From positions 18,252,572 to 18,316,571 of the forward strand of contig NC_088800.1 in assembly GCF_011386835.1 (NCBI RefSeq): a stretch of 64,000 bases of DNA, written 5' to 3'. The notes under the pieces are model-generated. The model was not told the origin of the DNA. It saw only the letters and a program-made list of their open reading frames with translations, and searched no databases. Position 1 is the first letter of the stretch. Every line of letters starts with the position of its first letter. This stretch comes from Chrysemys picta bellii. Taxonomy: Eukaryota > Chordata > Testudines > Emydidae. Of the stretch, positions 1 through 11,100 are shown piece by piece. Both the position numbers and the translations under genes were made by a program.

Positions 1-3000
1 TCTGTTTGCGGACCAAACGGACATAAAACTGCATGGCCTGAAAGACTCCCGCGCGACGCTTCAGACTCTGGGCCCTTATGTTCCAGCTGTAGCTAAACCT
101 AAGTTTAAGCTGCAGCAGGCTCCCACCCAGGCCATCCACTCTAAATACAAGCCCACTTATAAAAAGTTGCAGGACTATAAGAAATGCCTGCAGAGGCAGT
201 CTCAGCCACCCCCCAGCCTGGGTCCTCCAAGGGCAAACAGGCAGGGAAAACAGTGGTTTTGACAGGACGCCCAGGGGCGCCCTGCCAGTTCTCATCAGGG
301 ACCCACCCACAATAAACCTTCCCTCCTCCAACCGGTTCTGTGCTTTCCTCCCAGAGTGGTCGCAGCTGACCTCAGACCAATGGGTCTTCAACACCATCTC
401 CTGGGGTTACACCCTCCAGTTTACCTCCACCCTGCCCAACCACCCTCTGCCCCCGTCCCTCCTGGGGGACCCCTCTCACGAGGCTCTGCTTGAGCAGGAT
501 GTGGGGCGGCTTCTTGGCCTAGGAGCGGTGGAAGTGGTGCCAGTGGAGTTCAAACGCAAGGGCTACTACTCCCGCTATTACCTTATCCCAAAGGCCAAAG
601 AGGGGCTCAGGCCCATCCTGGACCTGCGAGGCCTGAACCAGTACACGGTGAAGCTCAAGCGTACTTCCACATTCATATATTCAAGAGGCACAGACGCTTC
701 CTCCATTTCACAGTTGGGCAGGAGCACTACCAATTTACAGTCCTCCCATTTGGCCATGCGTCTGACGAAGTGGGCATTCACCCACGAAAGCTTATGCTCC
801 AATACATCTGTTAGTCTTAAAGGTGCCACAGGACCCTCTGTTGCCATTTGGCCTGTCCACTGCCCCCAGGGTATTTACAAAGTGTATGTCAGTGGTAGCA
901 GCCTATCTCAGGCACCATGGGGTCCAGATCTTCCCCTGCCTGGACGATTGGCTGGTCAAGGGCAGCTCCCGGTCGCAGGTGTGGGATCACGTGGCGCTCC
1001 TGTCCACGTGCGCCACTTCGGGCCTGTTGGTAAACGACACCAAGTCCACGTTAGTCCTGGTACAATGCATAATGTTTATCGGGGCAGTCCTGGACACCAC
1101 GTCGGCCAGAGCCTCCCCCCCACAGGACAGGTTTGAGACCCTGAAAGGGCTCATCGACACGGTCACAAGGTTTCCAGTGAAAACAGCCAGAGCGTGCCTC
1201 CAGCTCTTGGGTCACATGTCGGCGGGCACATATGTGGTCCGCCATGCCAGACTCAGGATGAGGCCCCTCTAGCTCTGGTTGGCCTCGGCGTTCTCCCAGA
1301 CCAGAGACGGGATGGACAAAGTCCTCACTGTGCCCGAACTGGTGATCGCCTCCCTACGATGGTGGTCCTCCCCGGGGAACATGCTCCACGGGGTCCCATT
1401 CAGAGGCAGGCCCGTGTCGATGGAACTGGTGTCCGATGCATCAGACCTGGGGTGGGGAGCCCATGTGGGGGACGTTCAGACCCAAGGTCTGTGGTCTGCA
1501 CAGGACCTGGCCCTCTACATAAATGTCAAGGAGCTCAGGGCGGTGCAGCTGGTGTGCATGGCCTTCCGCTCGCACCTGGACAGACAACACGGCCTCGATG
1601 TTTTGCAACAACAGGCAAGGCGGGGCCCGATCCTCTGCCCTCTGCTGCAAAGCCCTCAGGCTGTGGGACCTCTATATAGCCCACAACATTTGCCTACAGG
1701 CCTGCCACCTACTGGGCGCCCGGAACTCGCAGGCGGATCGCTTGAGCGGGGATTTCTCCTCTCAGCACGAGTGGTCCCTTCACCCAGAGGTGGTCTACAT
1801 ACTTTTCCAAGAGTGGGGAACTCCCCAGGTGGACCTGCTTGCAACCTGGCAGAACCGTCACTGTCCCCGGTTCTGCTCCGGGGGGGCTGGGACGGGGCGC
1901 TATCTCTGATGCCTTCCTCCTGTCCTGGTCAGGTCGGTTTTCTCTATGCCTTCTCCCCATTCCCACTGATAGGCAAGGTCCTGGAAAAGATAAAAACAGA
2001 CAGGGCCCAGGTCCTACTGATTGTCCCGGCATGGTCCAGGCAGCATTGGTACGGGACCCGCATGGGCCTAGCAGTTGCCCCGCCGGGGCCGTTGCCATCC
2101 TGCCCGGACCTGCTCTCCCAGGACCAGGGCCACCTCCTCCACCCCATCCTAGTGGCACTCCACCTCACGGCGTGGTTGCTCAATGGTTAGGCTGGGAGGA
2201 AAGGACATGCTCGGAAGAGGTTCAGCGCATCCTCTTGGAAAGCAGATGACCCTCCACGCGCCGAGCCTACTTCACAAAGTGGTCTCGGTTCTCCCGATGG
2301 GCAGATGAGCGGAGCATTTCCCCTGTGGCTGCCCCAATCCAGCTCATTCTGGACTACCTCCTTCACCTTAAAGCCCAGGGCCTGGTGCCCTCATCTGTCA
2401 AGGTGCACTTGGCGGCCATATTGGCCTTCCACCCGCTGGTGCAGGGCCACATGGTATTCTCCCATGCTATGACTGGCCGATTCCTTAAGGGATTGGATCG
2501 TCTCTTCCCGTCCGTCAGGCCCCCTGTCCTACAGTGGGACCTGAACCTGGTGCTGGCCCACCTCACGGGCCCCCCGTTTGAGCCGCTAGCTACGTGCTCC
2601 TCGTTGCACCGCTCATGGAAGGTAGCCTTCCTGGGCGATCACGTCGGCTAGGTGGGTCTCGGAACTCAGGGCCTTGACCTCCGAGCCCCTGTACACGGTG
2701 TTCCATAAGGATAAGGTCCAGCTCTGCCCACATCCTTCATTCCTCCCAAAGGTGGTCTCTGCCTACCACATGAGTCAGGACATTTTCCTGCCAGGTCTCT
2801 GCCCCAAGCCCCATATGTCCAGTGAGGAGTGCCACCTCCACACACTGGATGATCTGAATGTTGATAGGGGTGGGGTTTAGGGAGCCACTGGACTGCTGGA
2901 GAAGGAGCGTGGGAGAGTTCTCCACATCCTGGTCGGATCTGAAATTTCCCTCTAGGGAGATGTTGGTTTTTTGGGCTGCGTCCCTTTCTACTGATTGGGT

Positions 3001-3100
3001 CGCTTGCCCATGCAGCCAAGATCTCTGAGTTTGCATTGCCCGGCACAAACCTGGAAAATGACAGATAAATCCTATTGGACTGAGTCATTAGTTCTCCACT
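1..3100 (+). mobile_element. Decayed DIRS-type retrotransposon (left end outside the window)
   Basis: Reading + strand through several frames gives the parts of a DIRS element in the usual order. About 1-290 encodes the basic C-terminal tail of ORF1. About 480-1270 encodes reverse transcriptase pieces, including a PILDLRGLN block and a later LDDWL block that holds the catalytic aspartate pair. About 1290-1900 looks like RNase H, with SDASDLGWGAH. About 2230-2880 resembles the N-terminal part of the tyrosine recombinase. The frames are broken by stops and frameshifts. The segment around 660-820, which should hold the middle of the RT, is rearranged, and the catalytic C-terminus of the recombinase is not recognisable. 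The copy lies in sense orientation in an HDGFL3 intron and cannot encode functional proteins. Family identity is from protein motifs; the exact right edge is uncertain because a hAT element follows at once. Confidence 0.8.
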
Positions 3101-3134
3101 CTGCCATCACCATCACTTGTGTTTCTCTGTAAAC

Positions 3135-4760
3135 TAGGGCTGTCGATTAATCACAGTTAACTCACGCGATTAACTCAAAAAATTAATTGCAATTAATCGC
3201 AGTTTTAATCACACTGTTAAACAATAGAATACCAATTGAAATATATTAAATATTTTGGATGTTTTTCTACATTTTCATATATATTGTATTCAGTGTTTTA
3301 ATTGAAATCAAAGTGTATATTATTTTTATTATAAATATTTGCCCTGTAAAAATGTTAAACAAGAGAAATAGTATTCTTCAATTCACCTCATACAAGTACT
3401 GTAGTGCAATCTCTTTGTCCTGAAAGTGCAACTTACAAATGTAGATTTTATTTTTGTTACATAACTGCACTCAAAACCAAAACAATGTAAAACTTTAGAG
3501 CCTACAAGTCCACACAGTCCTACTTCTTGTTCTGCCAATCACTAAGAGAAACAAGTTTGTTTACATTTACAGGAGATAATGCTGCCCTCTTCTTATTTAC
3601 AATGTCACCAGAAAGTGAGAACAGGCATTTGCATGGCACTTCTGTAGCTGCGTCGCAAGGTATTTACATGCCAGATATGCTAAACATTTGTATGCCTCTT
3701 CATGCTTCGGCCACCATTCCAGAGAACATGCTTCCATGCTGATGATGCTTGTTAAAAAAATAATGCATTAATTAAATTTGTGACTGAACTCTTTGGGGCA
3801 GAATTGTATGTCCCCTGTTCTGTTTTACCTGCATTCTGCCATATATTTCATTTTATAGCAGTCTCGGATGATGACCCAGCACATGTTGTTCATTTTAAGA
3901 ACACTTTCACTGCAGATCTGACAAAATGCAAAGAAGGTACCAATGTGAGATTTCTAAAATTAGCTACAGCACTCAACCCAAGGTTTAAGAATCTGAAGTG
4001 CCTTCCAAAATCTGAGAGGGACGAGGTGTGGAGCATGCTTTCAGAAGTCTTAAAAGAGCAACACTCCAATGCGGAAACTACAGAACCTGAACCACCAAAA
4101 AAGAAAATCAACCTTCTGCTGTGGCATCTGACTCAGATAATGAAAATGAACATGCGTCAGTCCACGCTGCTTTGAATTGTTATCGAGCAGAATCAGTCAT
4201 CAGCATGGACTATGTCCCCTGGAATTGTGGTTGAAGCATGAAGGGACATATGAATCTTTACCACATCTGGCATGTAAATATCTTGCGACGCCGGCTGCAA
4301 CAGTGCCATGAGAACTCCTGTTCTCACTTTCTGGTGACATTGTGAACAAGAAGCGGGCATCATTATCTCCTGTAAATGTAAACCTTGTTTGAGCGATTGG
4401 CTGAACAAGAAGTAGGACTGAGTGGACTTGCAGGCTCTAAAATTTTACATTGTTTTATTTTTGAATGCAGTTTTTTTTTTTTTGCACAATTCTACATTTG
4501 TAAGTTCAACTTTCATGATAAAGAGATTGCACTGCAGTACATGACAAATATTATTTCTTTTGGTTCTTTACAGTGCAAATACTTGTAAACAAAAATAAAT
4601 ATAAAGTGAGCGCTCTAGACTTTTTATTATATGTTGTAATTGAAATCAATACATTTGAAAATATAGAAAACATCCAAAGATATTTAAATAAATGGTATTC
4701 TATTAATGTTTAGCAGTGCGATTAATCACAATTAATTTTTTTAATCACTTGACAGCCCTA
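3135..4760 (+). mobile_element. hAT transposon with very long inverted arms and a transposase remnant
   Basis: The ends are inverted copies of each other (TAGGGCTGTCGATTAAT on the left, a matching ...TTGACAGCCCTA on the right) and are flanked by 8-bp near-duplicates, ctgtaaac and cagtaaac. This is the hAT target duplication length. The inverted similarity extends far inside: about 3135-3745 aligns with the reverse complement of about 4190-4760. The central part, about 3780-4175 on + strand, encodes 131 residues with a LATALNPRFKNL block and SERDEVW, typical of hAT/ZBED transposases. The rest of the transposase (N-terminal zinc finger, catalytic and dimerisation regions) is missing, so the element is dead. 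Confidence 0.85.
3780..4175 (+). pseudogene. hAT transposase fragment
   Basis: This open frame of 131 codons lies between the two inverted arms of the hAT element. Residues around 60-95 read as the conserved hAT segment with ALNPRFKNLKCLPKSERDEV. That segment lies in the middle-to-late part of full transposases, which are usually 600 residues or more. The first part of the frame is partly non-conserved sequence, and the methionine is probably not a true start. It is a domesticable-looking fragment only in length; nothing suggests expression. Confidence 0.6.
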
Positions 4761-4768
4761 CAGTAAAC

Positions 4769-5015
4769 CTTTCTGAGCTTGTCATCTCAGAAAATGCATC
4801 TGATAACTGTTTTCAAGTGGCTACTGAGGAAATTGCCCCTGCCAGCCCTCTATTTTGATGGTTGTAAGATCAGGCTAATTTATTCCTGAGTAAAATGATT
4901 AAAGTGCAAGCTCTCTCTTCTTAGGATCTCCCGGTGCAATATGGGACATGGCAAAAATTAATTATTTGGGAGGAGTTTTAGTTGATGATAATAATTATTA
5001 TTTATTATTTCAAAG
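4769..5015 (+). other. Unique end of HDGFL3 intron 4
   Basis: Between the hAT target duplication and exon 5 I see no repeat. It contains the acceptor pyrimidine/AT tract of exon 5. Confidence 0.5.
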
Positions 5016-5174
5016 GCAATCCAGCAACAGAGCTCGTCAGAAACTGAGGGAGAAGGAGGAAATACGGCCGATGCGAGCAGCGAGGAGGAAGGTGATCGGG
5101 TAGAAGAGGATGGAAAAGGCAAAAGAAAGAATGAAAAAGCAGGCTCAAAACGAAAAAAATCCTACACTTCAAAG
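5016..5174 (+). CDS. HDGFL3: HDGFL3 coding exon 5 (residues about 101-153)
   Basis: The exon is 159 bp, phase 0 at both ends, with acceptor ...atttcaaag before it and donor GTGATC after it. It encodes a serine/glutamate-rich stretch ending in KRKKSYTSK. The reading frame is open without stops and is near-identical to the mammalian protein, which shows strong purifying selection in an otherwise repeat-rich region. Confidence 0.95.
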
Positions 5175-8100
5175 GTGATCCAGGAGCTTTTCCGTTGTCA
5201 CTTGTGCATTGTAATGGCAGTTTAGCCCTGCCTTCTGCACTGTCTAGATTTCTGTTCCAAAATAGTGGGGTTTATTGAACTAGAGAGGACAGTTGGTCTA
5301 GAGGTTAGGGCTCTATCCTGGTATTTGGGAGACCTGGATTCAATTTCCTGCTCTGCCACAGACTTACTGTATGACTTTGGGCAAGTCACTTGGTCTCTCT
5401 GCATCTCACTTCCCCATCTGTAAAATGGGATTAATAGCATTTCCCTACCTCACAGGGGTGCTGGGAGGATAAATACATTAAAGCTTGCCAGGGACTCAGG
5501 CACTGTGGTAATGGGAGCCACGTAAGTATTTGAGATCCTATTATTCATTTTCATATTTCTGTCTGTCAGCACAGTAGCACTGGTGTATTATTCAGTGGGG
5601 CAGATTGTCAGCTGGTTTAAATCAGCACATCTCCATGGAAGCCAACAGAGCAATACCAGTTTACACCAGCTGTGGATCTGCCCCAACATATTTTACACAC
5701 TTCCCGGATTATCATTTTTATTAGATCAGAGAAATTGGTGGTGGTGAAGGGAAGCTGGATGGTTGGCAGCTGTGTAATGGGCATTTCAGGCATTGGCAGC
5801 TGAGTTGGGACCGAGGCAGCTGGGGTTGTGGCACAAGCACATGTATATAAGGTAAATATAAATAAGGATAAAGATGAGGGAAACATTTCACAAGGTCAAC
5901 GTTTGAATTGTCATGTTCAGTTTTCAGAACTAACTCTGCACTGGGATGAATGAGGCAGTTCACCCCTCTCTGAGCTCTTATTTTAAGCTGTCTGCTTTGA
6001 TTTACACTCAGTTCACATTTCAAGGTTATTTTCACAACCATAAGAACTAGAAACATAGGGCCGTGTCATGCCATCGGTTTTAAGCAGAGCTCCCAGAGAG
6101 TTAAAAATCGGTAGCACAATATGGCCCATATTTTTCTTTTAATGAAATCTTGGGTTTTGTAGTATGACTCTGCAACAAGGGCTGGATTCCACAGTAAAAT
6201 CTATGACTGTAGAATTGTGGAATACATGGGCACTGATTATAATCGCGTGTATGATGAAACTGCCAGAACAGTCATGTTTTGATTAATGTGCTCTCAAGAA
6301 CAGCTCAAGATGGCTTTGCTCTTCTTCTTCTTCTTCTTCTTCTTCTTCTTTTTTCAACCTGGTTTAATCACGAGCCTGATCTGAAGCCCACTGAAATCAA
6401 GGGAAAGAATCCCCTATAAGAATTAGTGCTTGATTTATTTTGTCTTATTAATCTGGCCTCTTACAATGTCACTGAAAAATATTCCATTAATTATTTGGGG
6501 GCTAGTTTCAGATTTGCTGAGCTTTGCATTAGAGATGGGCTGGGACCTGAACAAAAACCTTAGATCTCAGCACTCGGGAACTTGTAGGTTTAAAAAAAAA
6601 CACATACAAAGATTCCCCCTCCCCCCCCCCCCCCCCGGTGTGTGTTTCACTTTAGAAATTCAGGTCTTATCTACCCTCTTTTTTTTCTGGAAGACTCTGG
6701 ACGAATGGAGAATTAGTAGGATGGTAGCTTAAAACCACAACCTATCCCTTTGTGCTGGAGAATTGCATAACATAAAGGGAAGAGGAAAGATGTATTGGTT
6801 CCATATGGCTTTAATGTTAATATATTAAAACTGACAGCTAAAACTAAGAAAGTATGGAAAGCAGCTCTGTCAGTTCTGCTCTCGTTTTGCACCTCTGTGT
6901 TTAATCAAAACTTTTGTCAATCTGGCACCATCATTTCATTAACTACCAAACCTACAGATGACCCTTCTGCTGTTACCATCTCTACCTCTGATTAGCAGTG
7001 CTACCCACCTATGTCAGCTGTTAATTTCTCCTCTTGTTTCATCGATTGCTGTAAATCTGAACGCTGAAACCAACCTATGCTTTCCACCCCCATTGACTGT
7101 ATCTAGGAAGAGCTTCAAACAGGGGCCCATGAGCTAGGACAAGAAGAATGGACTCGCACGCGCATTGTAAAACACAAGCTACGTCTTTCTCGCTCTGAAG
7201 TTTGGTTTTTGTTTGTTAACTGTGTTGTTGATCTGTTTAGAAATCCTCCAAGCAGTCACGGAAATCTCCCGGAGATGAAGATGATAAGGACTGCAAAGAG
7301 GAAGAAAATAAGAGCAGCTCTGATGCGGGAGACGCAGGCAATGACACAAGAAACACTTCTTCAGATTTGCAGAAAACCAGTGAAGGGGTAATCTTCCGTT
7401 CACATTCCCTTTGTGTGCAGTTTGTTACCACAGATCTCAGACTCAGCGGTGAAGTGCACCCTGTGCAGAGGCATATACACACTGCATAAGTCCTGCTCAA
7501 CTCCTGCTGTGAGGGTGTAAGTGGCGTTGGCCCTGCACAGGGATGAATTTCAACCTATATGAGTGAGCGAGTCTTAGCAAACACTATGGGCATGATTTCA
7601 CCTCTCACTGACCCTAGTGTAAATCAGGAGTAGCTCCAGTTAAGTTGCACTGATATAAAACTGAGGTGAGAGCAGAATCGGGGCCTGTGCATGTTGTACT
7701 GTGACTTACGAAATGCAGTGGACTTGCTTGTTCTCTCACGTGATTTACACCTACATAATTCTGCCAGTTTCTTTGGAGCTGCTTCTGATTCACACAGGCG
7801 TAAGTCAGAGGAGAATCAGGCCGTGTGCATGCAGGTTCCTGGGCTGATCCTGCTTTGGGTTTCACTATGCTGAAAGGGGCATATAATGGCATTGTGCCCC
7901 AGAGCAGCACGGCAGTTGGCACAAAAAAATAACCTGCACATCCCTCACAAGCTTTATCCACATACACTTGTGCCCACTGCACTCCTCGCATTGTTACTAT
8001 GAGCCCAGCAACAGACAGGGAGAGTGTTGGTCAGGAGAACGGATGTGTCTTGATGTGTTTATATCATATCCTGGCCTGTCCAAATGGGCGAACAGCAGCC

Positions 8101-11100
8101 ACCTTTAAAAAAACAATTACTCCTGCTCTGTATTGTCCTACGCCGTTCACACCGCACAGGTAACAGGCCTGGTTGTGGGGAACGATGCAGTGGGACACCG
8201 CACACTCAAATGTATCTTCCGACCTCCCGCTTCAGAGTTCTTTATGATTGTGTGGGGTTTGTCATGATTATACTCTTTAACCACTGGGCATGCTCTCAAG
8301 TACACTGGGGCTGGCTCTGTCACTTGCATACGGAACACTAAGTCAGCATTGATCCTAGGGGTGGTGATTGGTGCAAAGCGTATGCCAAATGCTTGGGTCA
8401 GACTCCAAGACACATACTTGTGGGAGTAACATAGCGGTAGGCTACATCCCATGTTCAGAGTATGGTCGGAAGGTGCTACCATGCATGGAGTTTTGCCTGC
8501 TCGTAGTAATAAGACCGGATGAATTTTCAAATTTCAGGATTGGGTACCTAGTCTCTCTTGGTCAGGGTTGAAATACTTAAGGACCAGTTTCAGTGAGTAA
8601 CGATGGCATAAAATGTGTGAGAGAGTTATAACTCTATGGAGGTTGGAGTGGGATGGAATCCACCAGCCTAATCTACACCAAGGGAGAGGCGCTGTCCTAC
8701 AGCACTTCCAAGCCCTGTGCTGAAATAGGGTCCACAATCCCAGCACATCTCCTCCATGGGGATTTATAAGCACTGTAATCACTCACTCACAGCTGTCTCC
8801 AGGCCACTACAGACACTGCCACTTCACAGTTTCTGAGGGGCTGATAAAGAGCACTGGGGGCATGGCGTCCCCAGTCATGCTTACTTAGTGGCAACCCACC
8901 TCATATGTAGTGGAACCACTGTGGTTCTGCTGTGCTAAGGGACTTCTGTGCCCCTGTACACTGAGTAAATTTCACCCTCAGTCCTCCTTGGGATTTCTCT
9001 TCGGAGCTTTCCAGTAGCTCTTAAAGTTCTGTTTCAAGGAAGTGATGGAGTCTTCATCTCTTGATGTCTTCAGATCAAGACTGGATGCCTTTCTAGAAGA
9101 TGTACTTTAGTCAAACACAAGTTACAGAGCTCAAGGCAAGGGAACTGATATGTCACAGACCGAAGAATTTCACCCAGAGGTGACACTAGCTGACCTAATG
9201 GTCTGGCCTTAAAATCTATGAAAGAACATTTGAACAGTAATGTGCAACTTGAACGGAGTGGGCCTGCTCCTCTTCTCACTTACCCCAATGCAACTTCCTT
9301 TACCTCAGTGAACTTAAACCTGGTTTATGTGGGGAGGAAAATCAAGCTTAGTGGGTTTATCTGGTCATAAGAAGGTGCCAGGAACATAATACAAAAATAT
9401 ACCTTAAGCTGCTCTTTTCATCACAGGGAAGCTCAGGGTCCTGTGCAAGACTGGAATTAGAAAATTAGTTGTTTTGTTACAGTTTTCAGTGTGGAAAAGA
9501 TGCTGACTTTGGCACCTCTAATTATACATAACAAACGGCCTCTTTAACGCTGCTCTCTGGAATGTGCGTGGTCAGCCCCGCCATTTTGGATCCATGCAAG
9601 GATCCTTGCCTAGCCTCATGGCTTCCCAAGCTTTGGAAGGCCATGGAAACCTGCTAGACTGGTGGGAGGCCTAAAAACATTCCTCTCAACTTAACTGCAG
9701 CACTGCCCAGGGGAGGAGCTTTTGCAGATGAGACCCCATATCTCTGGTGCTCCCAGCATGCATCCTCCTTTGGCCATGCATGAGTAACCCATAATAGTAC
9801 AGTAGTCACTCCATTTATATAGTGCCCGGATGCTTTTCCAGTGTGCTGAAGGCACCTCTCCCATCTTCAAAGGGGACAGGGTTTGTCTTTTATCATCATT
9901 ATTGATAAAATAATCATCGTTGCTTTGACTGAGAGGTAGGAGATCAACGTGTGCCTTTGGGTCATAGCGCCCTTTTAAAACCTTCGCCATCTGACTGATC
10001 CTTGTTTAGCCAGAGAAACACCACCCTGATATTAGAACATAAGCCAGGCTTGCTGGCTATCACACCAGCCCAGAGGTTCAGCTCCTCTTGTAGGCTTGCT
10101 GCTAAATTCATACTAGCCTCCTAGCTATTCCCAGGGTCCTCTGCCTCCCGTCGCTGGCTGCTGCTGTTAGCATGGCTGCCTCTCCAAAACGGTACCCCAG
10201 AATTACTGCATCTTGTACCTGAACCTCAAAAGGCTATTGGCTAATATGGATCTTAACAGAGCTTCTATAAGCTAGCAGCCACTGAGACTGCTTGCCCATT
10301 GGATAGAGAGTCCTTCGCTTTTAAATACTCAGCTGCGTCCCTATGCTTAGGCTTCCTCAAAATACCTTCTAAGCAGAATATTCCTGTGTAACATTTCTCA
10401 TTTCTCGTTGCATTTAGCTTTTACAGTATAAAATGAGCTGGTAAATGAGTGAAAGCAGATTCCCATTGCATATCTAAACCTCCTGTGAGTTGTGTTTTTG
10501 GGTTTCGGCTGCTATGACTCTTAAATGTAACTGGAGACATACTTTTTTTTTTCCATTTTACTACTCTGGAGACTCTTGTTATGGCTTTGTGAAGCACACT
10601 CCTAAATGTTTTGCGACGGGATGTATTTGAATGTCAGTGCCACTGCTTGGCTTGTGTGGTGGACTTTAGACTATGTACTGATACGTGGAATTGATTTTAA
10701 TCAAAAGCAAGGCACAGGCTTTGCATCCTTTCATTTGTGTGAGGATGAATAATGTCACCATTCAGGGGGTGGACAGTTCTATGGACTCTGAAAAATAAGG
10801 CATTAGTTTGAAGTAAAACAGTTGGGTTTCCCCTGATACAGCCCAGGGACTCTCAGGTTTAAAGGTGCTCTCCTTACTCACAGTGGTGATCAGAGACTGT
10901 GACTGAAGGCAGTGGAACTACTCGTGGGAGTAACTGCTCATGCTAGTGTGAGGTAAGTAGTTACAATCCAGTCCAGAGTGGTTATCATCTGATACCATTA
11001 CTACTGAGAGAGCATATTCAAAAGAGCTGGTGGCTGAGACATTTGTTAACGATGGTGTTTTAGTGGAAGACCAACATTTCTAGTGACTCCTGTGAAATAT

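Noticed and set aside
501..2249. Long frames of 211 and 303 codons as host genes
   Set aside because: They are frames over a decayed DIRS element that switch between RT, RNase H and out-of-frame sequence.
5016..7489. Ending HDGFL3 at the in-intron stop after exon 6
   Set aside because: The exon at 14817 restores the conserved SEGT ending with proper splice sites; the extension is only an alternative.
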